DNA of 64,000 nt, taken from Bacteroidales bacterium MB20-C3-3. Lineage in GTDB: Bacteria; Bacteroidota; Bacteroidia; Bacteroidales; UBA932. The stretch spans positions 2,046,001 to 2,110,000 of the forward strand of contig CP141202.1 in the NCBI GenBank assembly GCA_035609245.1. Direction: 5' to 3'. The position numbers and the translations under genes are program-made. The notes under the pieces were generated by a model. The model was given only the letters and a program-made list of their open reading frames with translations. It did not search any database and was not told the DNA's origin. Below, one piece after another: positions 9,007-17,184 of this stretch. The number at the start of each line of letters is the position of its first letter. Position 1 is the first letter of the stretch.

Positions 9007-9822
9007 ATGGATTCTCAAAACAAACAAAATAACATTGTAGGTATCTTTGACTCCGGAGTAGGCGGATTATCAGTCTGGAGAGAGTTAATTAAAGTTATAC
9101 CCGGTAACAGGATGATTTATGTTTCAGATAATGCTTTCTCACCCTATGGACCCAGGCCACAGTCTGAGATTATTTCCAGAGCAATGAGCATTACTGATTT
9201 TTTAATTAAAAATGGTGCCGGAATCATCGTTATTGCTTGCAATACAGCTACTGCAGCGGCCATTGAGGAGCTAAGGTGGAAATACGAAATTCCATTTGTC
9301 GGAATGGAGCCTGCAGTTAAACCTGCAGCAAAGATGTCAAAAACAAAAGTTATAGGAGTTCTGGCAACAAAAGGGACATTTATGGGAAGGCTTTACAACA
9401 AGACTCTAAGAAGATTTGCAACAGGACTGAGAGTTGTTGAGAAGGTAGGAACCGGCCTTGTTGATATTGTTGAAAACGGTAAGGCCGATACTCCGGAGAG
9501 TAAAAAATTATTGTCCAAATATATTACCCCAATGATAGCTAAAGGGGCGGACTATATTGTACTCGGTTGTACTCACTATCCTTTTCTGAGTGATCAGATC
9601 AGGGAGATAGCAGGAGAGGGCGTTACTCTTGTTGATCCTGCACCGGCTGTTGCAAAACATACATATGAAATAATGGAGGAGAGAGGCCTGATTCAGGAGG
9701 GAACTCTAAATCAGGAAGAGCAGACCAGGTTCTTTTCAACAGGTTCAGAAGCGAACCTTAAAAGAGTAGCCAGGACCATTTTGCCCTCAATAGAAGAGGG
9801 CTTTTTTGAACACATGGATTAA
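9007..9822 (+). CDS. murI: Glutamate racemase
   Basis: MurI converts L-glutamate to D-glutamate for the peptidoglycan stem peptide. The 271-residue protein has IFDSGVGGLSV (Asp15), the first catalytic cysteine in ACNTAT (Cys78) and the second in GCTHYPFL (Cys188), the expected two-base pair. Length is normal. It is followed after 14 bp by the pyrophosphatase gene. The start codon abuts the U-tract of a terminator-like hairpin, leaving almost no leader, so its translation may depend on read-through from ompH or on a leaderless start. Confidence 0.96.
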   Translation: MDSQNKQNNIVGIFDSGVGGLSVWRELIKVIPGNRMIYVSDNAFSPYGPRPQSEIISRAMSITDFLIKNGAGIIVIACNTATAAAIEELRWKYEIPFVGMEPAVKPAAKMSKTKVIGVLATKGTFMGRLYNKTLRRFATGLRVVEKVGTGLVDIVENGKADTPESKKLLSKYITPMIAKGADYIVLGCTHYPFLSDQIREIAGEGVTLVDPAPAVAKHTYEIMEERGLIQEGTLNQEEQTRFFSTGSEANLKRVARTILPSIEEGFFEHMD

Positions 9823-9836
9823 CCAAACTTCAAATT

Positions 9837-12044
9837 ATGAAAACTGAACTTCTTTTCTATCTGGTGCCGCTAGCCTCACTTGCAGCACTGATTTTTGCCC
9901 GCTATTTCTTTAAAGAGATGATGAAAGAGAGCGAAGGGACTCCGCGAATGATGGAGATTGCCTCCTATGTACGCAGCGGAGCAATGGCGTATTTAAGGCA
10001 GCAGTACAAAGTTGTTACTATAGTTTTTATTGTTATTGCAATTTTCTTTGCAATTCTTGCCTATGGTTTTGGTGTCCAGAATGAATGGGTTCCGTTTGCA
10101 TTCCTTACAGGCGGATTTTTCTCAGGGCTTGCCGGGTTTATTGGAATGAAGACAGCAACATACGCATCGGCCAGGACTGCAAACGCATCAAGAAAGTCAT
10201 TAAACGGGGGGCTCAGAGTAGCCTTCAGATCTGGTGCCGTAATGGGACTTGTTGTTGTAGGGCTGGGACTTCTTGATATCTCTGTATGGTATATTCTTCT
10301 TGATAATTTTATAGAGGCAACAGAGGGACAAAAGTTAGTTATTATTACCACCACAATGCTGACATTTGGAATGGGGGCATCTACTCAAGCCCTCTTTGCA
10401 AGAGTAGGAGGGGGTATATACACAAAAGCAGCAGATGTGGGAGCGGACCTTGTTGGTAAGGTAGAGGAAAATATTCCTGAAGATGATGCAAGAAACCCTG
10501 CAACTATAGCTGATAATGTTGGAGATAATGTAGGAGATGTTGCCGGAATGGGTGCAGATCTTTATGAGTCTTATTGCGGGTCAATCCTTGCAACTGCCGC
10601 CCTTGGAGCATCGGCATTTTACATAAATCCTCAGCTTCAGATGAAGGCTGTTTTTGCACCAATGCTTATAGCTGCTGTTGGTATCCTTCTCTCAATTATT
10701 GGGATATTTCTTGTAAGGACAAAAGAGGGTGCCGGAATGAAGGAGTTACTCAAATCTTTGGGCGTTGGGGTGAATGTCAGCTCAATATTAATAGCGGCAG
10801 CAACCTTTGGAATTCTTTATATTCTTGGTCTTGAGAATTGGGTTGGTATATCTTTTTCTGTAGTTGTAGGACTTGTAGCCGGAATAATAATCGGCCACTC
10901 AACAGAATACTATACCTCTCATTCATATAAACCAACCAAGAGTATATCAGAGAGTGCTCAGAGCGGTCCGGCAACCGTTATCATATCCGGGATAGGAATT
11001 GGGATGGTATCAACTGCTATACCGGTACTTACAATTACAGCCGCAATCATACTTGCTTTTTTATGTGCAACCAACTTTGATGTTCAGAATATGCTTTCAG
11101 CGGAGAACCTTAGCCTTGGGCTTTATGGTATTGGGATAGCTGCTGTGGGAATGCTCTCTACACTAGGAATTACTCTGGCAACAGATGCTTATGGCCCAAT
11201 TGCTGACAATGCAGGAGGAAATGCTCAAATGAGTGGTCTTGAACCCGAGGTGAGAAAAAGGACGGATGTTCTGGACGCTCTCGGAAACACAACTGCTGCA
11301 ACAGGCAAAGGATTTGCCATTGGTTCAGCTGCCCTTACAGCAATGGCACTTCTTGCATCATATATTGAAGAGATAAAAATCGGATTGATCCATCTTGGTC
11401 AGAATACAATAGATATTGCCGGTCGGACAGTTGAAGTAGCACGGGCAACTATCCCTGATTTTATGGAGTACTATGAAGTATCTCTTATGAATCCAAAAGT
11501 TCTGGCAGGTGTTTTTTTGGGCTCAATGATGTCTTTTCTTTTCTGTGGCCTTACAATGAATGCAGTTGGAAGAGCTGCACGCCAGATGGTTGAGGAGGTA
11601 AGAAGGCAGTTCCGTGAAATCAAAGGTATTCTTGAGGGTAAAGCAACTCCTGATTATGCAAGATGTGTTGAGATTTCAACCAAAGGGGCTCAGCGAGAGA
11701 TGCTTTTTCCCTCTATTTTGGCAATAGCTGTACCTGTAGTAACAGGCTTGGTTTTTGGTGTTTCAGGAGTGATGGGTTTACTTGCCGGTGGTCTTGGTGC
11801 CGGTTTTGTACTTGCAATATTCATGGCAAATGCAGGAGGAGCTTGGGATAATGCAAAGAAATATATAGAGGAGGGGAACTTTGGCGGGCCTGGTTCACTC
11901 AGCCATAAGGCGTCAATAGTTGGCGATACTGTTGGGGATCCCTTTAAGGATACCTCAGGTCCTTCACTTAACATACTTATTAAGCTAATGAGTATGGTTG
12001 CTATAGTGATGGCCGGCTTGACAGCAGCATTCAGTTTGCTGTAG
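9837..12044 (+). CDS. hppA: Membrane-bound ion-pumping pyrophosphatase (K+-dependent type)
   Basis: This integral membrane enzyme hydrolyses pyrophosphate and pumps H+ and/or Na+. The 735-residue protein is almost wholly transmembrane (about 16 segments). The substrate site is visible: DVGADLVGKVEENIPEDDAR at about residues 200-219, DNVGDNVGD near 226-234, ATDAYGPIADNAGG near 448-461, and DTVGDPFKDTSGPS near the C-terminus. In GNTTAATGKG (483-492) the determinant positions are Ala487 and Gly490, as in K+-dependent enzymes; K+-independent ones carry Lys and Thr there. Characterised Bacteroides homologues of this class pump Na+ or both Na+ and H+, so that is likely here but is inferred. It recovers energy from biosynthetic pyrophosphate, useful to a fermenter. 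Confidence 0.96.
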   Translation: MKTELLFYLVPLASLAALIFARYFFKEMMKESEGTPRMMEIASYVRSGAMAYLRQQYKVVTIVFIVIAIFFAILAYGFGVQNEWVPFAFLTGGFFSGLAGFIGMKTATYASARTANASRKSLNGGLRVAFRSGAVMGLVVVGLGLLDISVWYILLDNFIEATEGQKLVIITTTMLTFGMGASTQALFARVGGGIYTKAADVGADLVGKVEENIPEDDARNPATIADNVGDNVGDVAGMGADLYESYCGSILATAALGASAFYINPQLQMKAVFAPMLIAAVGILLSIIGIFLVRTKEGAGMKELLKSLGVGVNVSSILIAAATFGILYILGLENWVGISFSVVVGLVAGIIIGHSTEYYTSHSYKPTKSISESAQSGPATVIISGIGIGMVSTAIPVLTITAAIILAFLCATNFDVQNMLSAENLSLGLYGIGIAAVGMLSTLGITLATDAYGPIADNAGGNAQMSGLEPEVRKRTDVLDALGNTTAATGKGFAIGSAALTAMALLASYIEEIKIGLIHLGQNTIDIAGRTVEVARATIPDFMEYYEVSLMNPKVLAGVFLGSMMSFLFCGLTMNAVGRAARQMVEEVRRQFREIKGILEGKATPDYARCVEISTKGAQREMLFPSILAIAVPVVTGLVFGVSGVMGLLAGGLGAGFVLAIFMANAGGAWDNAKKYIEEGNFGGPGSLSHKASIVGDTVGDPFKDTSGPSLNILIKLMSMVAIVMAGLTAAFSLL

Positions 12045-12134
12045 CTTGAACATATACAATTCCGCTGTAAATCTAAAACCCGAGCTGCGTGAAGTGGCAG
12101 CCCCGTGCGGCTGTATCTTGCTTGCTGTAAGTGC

Positions 12135-12179
12135 GTTAACACTTAATCCCGCGGATCATCCGCGGGATTAAGTGTTAAC
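12135..12179. repeat. Perfect palindrome, 21-bp arms and 3-nt loop
   Basis: The arms 12135-12155 and 12159-12179 are exact reverse complements, separated by TCA. The core is GC-rich (CCCGCGG / CCGCGGG) and the outer part AT-rich, with GTTAAC at both ends. No U-tract follows on either strand, so it is not a typical intrinsic terminator, although it lies about 90 bp past the hppA stop. It may be a dispersed palindromic repeat, a protein-binding site, or an mRNA 3'-end stabiliser. Confidence 0.85.
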
Positions 12180-12292
12180 TTAAAGGTATATAGCGTGTTA
12201 CAAGGGCACGGGTGTAGAATATAAAACGGTTTTTTGATGTGGGAAACTTTAGATGGCTTCGCCACTATAACCGTCCGGCAGCATCAAAGGGC

Positions 12293-12329
12293 AAAAAAAA
12301 GGGTGTCCAAAATTTCTTTTTGGGCACCC
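12293..12329 (-). terminator. Terminator of the TlpA-like/carbonic anhydrase unit, probably bidirectional
   Basis: A 12-bp stem (12301-12312 with 12317-12328 or so, one G-U pair, short T-rich loop) is flanked on the minus-strand exit side by eight consecutive U residues (A-run at 12293-12300). It sits 23 bp past the stop of the minus-strand gene. In the plus direction the tail is weaker, but it could also stop hppA transcripts. Confidence 0.85.
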
Positions 12330-12351
12330 TCATTATTTTAAGACTCAAACT

Positions 12352-13470
12352 TTATTTAGCTGTAATTCCGAGTTGTTCCTCAATGAAAGATACAAGCTCC
12401 TCTTCACTTACTTTGCGTTTGATAATTTTACCTTCACTGTCAACAAATATATTCTGTGGAATGTATTTAACATGGTAAAGTTTTGCAGCTGCGCTGTTCC
12501 AGTACTGAAGATCAGAAACCTGAGGCCAAGTTAGTTTGTCATCCTTGATTGCGCTGTTCCAAAGTTCTGCGTCTCTGTCAAAAGATACACCAAATACTCC
12601 AAATCCAAGTTTGTTGTACTTTTTGTAAATCTCAACAAGAGTTGGGTTGAAACGACGGCAAGGGCCGCACCATCCTGCCCAGAAATCAATCATAGTGATT
12701 TTGTTGTTAGGATACACAGATGAAAGTGCAATTGGATTTCCCTGAGGATCATTCATTGTAAAATCAGGAGCTACCATTCCAACCTCAAGAGTCTTAAGGG
12801 TTGCAAGACTCTCTTCAATCTGAGCAATATATCTGTTTCCTTCAAATTCAGGAAGAGCTTTGAAAGAGGCAATTTTTGCCTCCATCTCTGCCATTGGAAA
12901 ATCTTCTACCTTTTGAGTAAGCTGGATAAGAGTATAAAATGAGTTTGGATTTGCAGCCTGGAATGCAGAATCAACAGCAAAAGCCTCTTTTTGTGATTGA
13001 TTGTATACAGCAATAATCTCAGCCTTTCTTTCAGGAGTTGTCTCCTTGTTTCCGTACTCACGCATAAGTGAATCAAGACCATACTTTGCACCAATCTCCT
13101 CCTGTTGCTTTCTCAGACCCATAACAAGGTCATTTGTAACACCACCTGTGATTGTTGCATTAGGGAAGTCCTCTGCAGCACCTTCAATAGTGATTTCTGA
13201 GTTGTCAAGGAAAAACTGGATTCTTCCATCAATTCCCTCAATTGTAATTGCATAATTTTCAGGAGTAACAACCTTTCCTTCAAATCTGAATTTACCGCCA
13301 ATGAAATCTACGGTGTCAGAAATTTGCTCTGCTCTTGCAAAGTTTGAAAGGATAACCTTTCCTTCAGGAAGATTCTCTCCTGTTATTGTTCCCTCGATAA
13401 TGTATCCGTCGTGCTTGGGCTGACACGCGAAAAGACCTACTAAGGCCGCGAAAAAAATAATTTTTTTCAT
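12352..13470 (-). CDS. TlpA-like thioredoxin-fold lipoprotein (DUF4369 type)
   Basis: The 372-residue protein has a lipoprotein signal with lipobox LFAC (Cys16), an N-terminal beta-rich domain (about 20-115) of the kind found before many Bacteroidota thioredoxins, a helical linker (about 115-225) and a C-terminal AhpC/TSA-thioredoxin domain. The redox motif is WAGWCGPC, with cysteines at residues 268 and 271. It should reduce or isomerise disulfides in the periplasm, like TlpA or ResA, but its partner is unknown. The cis-proline region IPQNIFVD is present. It follows the carbonic anhydrase gene after about 40 bp and ends at a strong terminator. Confidence 0.93.
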   Translation of the reverse strand: MKKIIFFAALVGLFACQPKHDGYIIEGTITGENLPEGKVILSNFARAEQISDTVDFIGGKFRFEGKVVTPENYAITIEGIDGRIQFFLDNSEITIEGAAEDFPNATITGGVTNDLVMGLRKQQEEIGAKYGLDSLMREYGNKETTPERKAEIIAVYNQSQKEAFAVDSAFQAANPNSFYTLIQLTQKVEDFPMAEMEAKIASFKALPEFEGNRYIAQIEESLATLKTLEVGMVAPDFTMNDPQGNPIALSSVYPNNKITMIDFWAGWCGPCRRFNPTLVEIYKKYNKLGFGVFGVSFDRDAELWNSAIKDDKLTWPQVSDLQYWNSAAAKLYHVKYIPQNIFVDSEGKIIKRKVSEEELVSFIEEQLGITAK

Positions 13471-13509
13471 CTAATTTAAATTTTGTTGATTAATATTTTG
13501 GGTAATTAG

Positions 13510-14034
13510 CTACTCTTCTTCGCAGGAGCTGAGAAACCACTCCTTATATTTCATATAGCCCTCGGCATTTCTCTTTGCCGACTCCCCAATCTCAGGAGTC
13601 CCCTCTTTTACCATTTTTGCAGGAATTCCCGCATATACACCGGGCTCAAGTTTTACATTGCTTAGAACAACGGCACCGGCAGCAATAATAGTATTGTCTG
13701 GTACTACAGCATTATCCATTAGTATAGCACCCATCCCGACAAGTACATTGTTCCCGACAGATGCTCCATGGACAATAGCGTTATGCCCCACTGAGACATT
13801 GTCTCCAATCTCCACCACGGATTTTTTATGCAATGTGTGCAAAACCGCACCATCCTGAATATTAACCCTGTTCCCTATCCTGATTGGATTTACATCTCCC
13901 CTTAACACCGCTCCGTACCAGATACTGCAGTCATCTCCAATAACAACATCTCCAATTATTGCAGCATTCTCTGCAATAAAGCAATTTTTTCCGATAGTTG
14001 GGGAAATCCCGTTTAGTTTTCTAATTATAGCCAT
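13510..14034 (-). CDS. Gamma-class carbonic anhydrase-like protein
   Basis: The protein is a left-handed beta-helix made of hexapeptide repeats (for example IIGDVVIGDDCSIWYGAVLR). The three zinc-binding histidines of the gamma class appear to be kept: one in GAVLHTLH and two in VGHNAIVHGA. It may hydrate CO2, but many members of this family (YrdA/PaaY-like) are not proven enzymes. I chose the ATG at 14034 (MAIIRKLNG), giving 174 residues. An in-frame ATG at 14058 lies upstream of a -7 box at 14047-14054 and would add eight residues foreign to the family. Confidence 0.88.
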   Translation of the reverse strand: MAIIRKLNGISPTIGKNCFIAENAAIIGDVVIGDDCSIWYGAVLRGDVNPIRIGNRVNIQDGAVLHTLHKKSVVEIGDNVSVGHNAIVHGASVGNNVLVGMGAILMDNAVVPDNTIIAAGAVVLSNVKLEPGVYAGIPAKMVKEGTPEIGESAKRNAEGYMKYKEWFLSSCEEE

Positions 14035-14046
14035 AGTAATATGTTG

Positions 14047-14054
14047 CAAATATA
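14047..14054 (-). promoter_or_regulatory. Candidate -7 box (TATATTTG) for the carbonic anhydrase-like gene
   Basis: An exact minus-strand TAnnTTTG match ending 12 bp before the chosen ATG. No TTG is correctly spaced upstream. Its position argues against the longer start at 14058. Confidence 0.45.
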
Positions 14055-14226
14055 TCAAAATATAACAAAATATCTTTCATATTGTTCTGAATCGGCATAT
14101 TTGCCGGATTTATGTTAAACTATAAGGTGTGCTATTCCGTATACTTAACAAATTGCACAAAATTGGCAATATTTGATAATAAATTAAAATTTCAGCAAAA
14201 AAGATTTTTTGGTTAAGAATAATGTA

Positions 14227-14234
14227 TAAATTTG
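14227..14234 (+). promoter_or_regulatory. Candidate -7 box (TAAATTTG) for the ferredoxin oxidoreductase operon
   Basis: An exact TAnnTTTG match 25 bp before the ATG at 14260, in a 200-bp AT-rich divergent region. The nearest TTTG (14208-14211) is 15 bp upstream, slightly closer than the usual 17-23 bp. Confidence 0.45.
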
Positions 14235-14259
14235 TCAAGATTTTGTAAACAAAACTTAT

Positions 14260-16095
14260 ATGCAACACAAGGTTATTGACACTAAAGAGGTTGTAATCCG
14301 TTTTACCGGAGACTCCGGTGATGGAATGCAGCTTACAGGTACTCTGTTTGCCGACGCCTCAGCTCTTTTTGGGAATGATTTTTCTACATTTCCCGACTTT
14401 CCTGCTGAGATAAGGGCCCCTCAAGGAACAATCTCAGGGGTATCGGGTTTTCAGGTTAACATAGGCAGCGGAGAGATAAGAACCCCGGGAGATTTATGCG
14501 ACGTATTGGTTGCAATGAATCCGGCAGCTCTTAAAGCAAATGCCAAATGGACCAAAAGCACTGCAACAATTATTTTGGACTCTGATACATTTGATGAAAA
14601 GGGTTTGAAAAAAGCTGGTTTTGCGACAGAGGATCCGGTAAGAGAGCTGAAAATTGAAGACAGAACTATAATATTTGCTGCAATTACCTCTTTGACAAAA
14701 GAGAGTTTAAAAGATAGCGGACTGGACCCAAAAGCAATTGTAAGGTCTAAAAATATGTTTACTCTGGGTATGTGCTACTACATGTTTAACAGACCCCTGG
14801 AGTTTACCTTTAAATATATTAAGAAGAAATTTAAAAAGAACCCTGCTCTTATAGATGCAAATCAGAAGGTTCTTCAGGATGGCTTTAATTATGCATCTAA
14901 TATTCACGCTATTCCAAACACTTATAAAATTGAGCCTGCCAAGCTGAAAAAAGGTCTTTACCGCAATATAAACGGCAATCAGGCTACTGCCTGGGGACTT
15001 CTTGCAGCATCTGAAAAATCCGGCAGACCTTTGTTCTGTGGATCTTATCCTATTACACCGGCAACCAGTATCCTTGAAGAGCTAGCTCTGCACAAGGAGT
15101 TAAATGCAAAGACTCTTCAGTGTGAGGACGAAATAGCAGGTATTTGTACAGCAATTGGAGCTGCTTATACAGGAAGTCTGGCAGTAACAACTACATCAGG
15201 ACCCGGTTTGTCTCTTAAGTCTGAGGCGTTGGGGCTTGCAGTTATGACTGAGCTTCCGCTTGTAGTTGTTGATGTTCAGAGAGGAGGACCATCTACAGGT
15301 ATCCCTACAAAAACTGAGCAAACTGACCTTAATCAGGCGCTTTACGGAAGAAACGGAGAGTGCCCGATTGCAGTAATTGCAGCCCACTCACCATCACATT
15401 GTTTTGATGCAGCATTTTATTCTGCAAAATATGCAATGGAGCATATGATGCCGGTGATGCTTCTTACCGAGGGCTTTCTCGGAAATGGATCTGAACCATG
15501 GAGAATTCCAAGTATGAAAGATTATCCGGAGATTAATCCTCCAATACTGGAAAAACCTGATGAGGTGCCTTTCTGGCCATTCAAACGCGATGAGGAGAGA
15601 CTTGCCAGAAGGTGGGCACTCCCCGGGACCGTTGGTTTGGAGCACAGAGTGGGAGGTCTTGAAAAGAATAATAATGGTACCGTATCTTCAGATCCTATTG
15701 TTCACGAAAGAATGGTTAATGAGCGTGCAGAAAAGGTTGCAAGACTTGCAAACTATATTCCTGATCAGACTGTAATTGGAGATGAGAGCGGTGAAGTTCT
15801 TATTGTTGGATGGGGCGGAACTTACGGGCATCTGTACACAGCTCTTAAAGAGCTGCACGAGCAGGGAAAGAGTGTTAGCCTTGCCCATTTTGACTATATC
15901 TTCCCATTGCCAAAAAACACAGCTGAGGTATTCTCAAAATTCAAAAAGATAATTGTGTGCGAGCTTAACAGCGGTCAGTTTGCAAATTATCTAAGAGCTT
16001 GTCATCAGCAATTCCAATATCATCAGCATAATAAAGTTCAGGGTCAGCCATTCACTGTTTCTGAAATTGTAGATGCTGTTAATGCAATACTTTAA
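14260..16095 (+). CDS. korA: 2-oxoacid:ferredoxin oxidoreductase, fused gamma-alpha subunit
   Basis: With the next gene it forms a two-subunit enzyme that decarboxylates a 2-oxoacid to acyl-CoA and reduces ferredoxin. The 611-residue protein has an N-terminal gamma domain (about 1-190) starting VIRFTGDSGDGMQLTG, then the alpha pyrimidine-binding domain (about 215-450) with FCGSYPITPATSILEEL and SGPGLSLKSEALGLA, and a C-terminal domain (about 495-610). The gamma-alpha fusion and the type of beta subunit are those of 2-oxoglutarate enzymes (KorAB), but a branched-chain or other 2-oxoacid cannot be excluded. The adjacent glutamate dehydrogenase supplies 2-oxoglutarate, which favours that reading. 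No ferredoxin-type delta subunit is next to it. Confidence 0.92.
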   Translation: MQHKVIDTKEVVIRFTGDSGDGMQLTGTLFADASALFGNDFSTFPDFPAEIRAPQGTISGVSGFQVNIGSGEIRTPGDLCDVLVAMNPAALKANAKWTKSTATIILDSDTFDEKGLKKAGFATEDPVRELKIEDRTIIFAAITSLTKESLKDSGLDPKAIVRSKNMFTLGMCYYMFNRPLEFTFKYIKKKFKKNPALIDANQKVLQDGFNYASNIHAIPNTYKIEPAKLKKGLYRNINGNQATAWGLLAASEKSGRPLFCGSYPITPATSILEELALHKELNAKTLQCEDEIAGICTAIGAAYTGSLAVTTTSGPGLSLKSEALGLAVMTELPLVVVDVQRGGPSTGIPTKTEQTDLNQALYGRNGECPIAVIAAHSPSHCFDAAFYSAKYAMEHMMPVMLLTEGFLGNGSEPWRIPSMKDYPEINPPILEKPDEVPFWPFKRDEERLARRWALPGTVGLEHRVGGLEKNNNGTVSSDPIVHERMVNERAEKVARLANYIPDQTVIGDESGEVLIVGWGGTYGHLYTALKELHEQGKSVSLAHFDYIFPLPKNTAEVFSKFKKIIVCELNSGQFANYLRACHQQFQYHQHNKVQGQPFTVSEIVDAVNAIL

Positions 16096-16120
16096 TCTCA
16101 AACAAGTAAAATAATTTGAA

Positions 16121-17137
16121 ATGAAATATACACCACAAGATTTCAAAAGTAATCAGGAGGTAAAATGGTGTCCGGGTTGTGGAGACCACGCTATCCTTGC
16201 CTCTGTTCAGAGAGCAATGCCTGATATTTGCGAGGCTCTCAACTATACTAAGGAGAGATTTGTATTTGTATCAGGTATAGGATGTTCATCAAGATTTCCT
16301 TATTATATGGAAACTTACGGCTTCCATGGAATTCACGGTCGTGCCTCTGCAATATCTACCGGAGTTAAGGTTGCAAACCCTACACTTTCAGTGTGGCAGG
16401 TTACCGGAGACGGAGATGCTCTCGCCATAGGGGGAAATCACTTTATACATGCAATCAGGAGAAATATAGATATAAATATACTTCTATTCAATAATCAGAT
16501 TTACGGTCTTACAAAAGGGCAGTATTCACCTACTTCAGTTTTGGGAAAGGTTACAAAAACATCCCCTTATGGAACTGTAGAGCATCCTTTTAACCCCGGT
16601 GCTTTGGTACTTGGAGCAAGAGGAACATATTTTGCAAGGAGTTTAGATGTAGAACTTAAACTCACACAGGATATAATGCTTGAATCTGCTAAGCACGACG
16701 GCACAGCTGTTGTTGAGGTTCTGGTGAATTGTGTCATTTTCAATGATAAAACTCACTGGAATTTGGTAGACAGAGAGTATAGATCAGATAGAACAATTGT
16801 TCTAAAGCACGGAGAACCAATGATTTTTGGCAAGGATAGAGACAAGGGTCTGATGCTTGACGGAATGAAACTAAAGGTTGTTAAACTTGGTGAGAACGGT
16901 ATCACAGAGAAGGATCTGCTTGTTCACGATGCTCACCAGGAGAATCCAGGCCTTCATTCAATGCTTATCGATATGCAGTATCCTGAATATCCTGTTGCAC
17001 TTGGTGTAATCAGAGCTGTGAAAGACACGACATATGACGATAATGTAAGAGACCAGATTACAGAGGTTCGCTCAAAATCGCCAATCCAGTGTATGGATGA
17101 TCTACTGGTGAGCGGAGCAACCTGGGAAGTGGAATAA
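16121..17137 (+). CDS. korB: 2-oxoacid:ferredoxin oxidoreductase, beta subunit
   Basis: The 338-residue beta subunit binds thiamine diphosphate and the iron-sulfur cluster. It shows VKWCPGCGDHAILASVQ near residues 14-30, SGIGCSSRFPYY near 51-62, and the ThDP/Mg motif GDGDALAIGGNHFIHA near 91-106 followed by NNQIYGLTKGQ. The conserved cysteines of the single 4Fe-4S cluster (Cys18, Cys21, Cys55 and one further downstream) are consistent with a KorB-type protein. It follows korA after 25 bp and precedes gdhA by 47 bp. Confidence 0.94.
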   Translation: MKYTPQDFKSNQEVKWCPGCGDHAILASVQRAMPDICEALNYTKERFVFVSGIGCSSRFPYYMETYGFHGIHGRASAISTGVKVANPTLSVWQVTGDGDALAIGGNHFIHAIRRNIDINILLFNNQIYGLTKGQYSPTSVLGKVTKTSPYGTVEHPFNPGALVLGARGTYFARSLDVELKLTQDIMLESAKHDGTAVVEVLVNCVIFNDKTHWNLVDREYRSDRTIVLKHGEPMIFGKDRDKGLMLDGMKLKVVKLGENGITEKDLLVHDAHQENPGLHSMLIDMQYPEYPVALGVIRAVKDTTYDDNVRDQITEVRSKSPIQCMDDLLVSGATWEVE

Positions 17138-17184
17138 TTGAGTACCAATATTAACTAACATAACAAATAAAAAACATTTCTATT

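Larger units (their letters stand above)
12045..12351. other. Gene-free gap between hppA and the TlpA-like gene
   Basis: This 307-bp stretch has no convincing reading frame. It holds a small hairpin (12098-12113, 5-bp stem), a perfect palindrome with 21-bp arms (12135-12179), and the shared terminator at 12293-12329. Between the palindrome and the terminator are short strings also present in the 49.4-50.2 kb gap (see findings). A small RNA is possible but no promoter was recognised. Confidence 0.7.
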
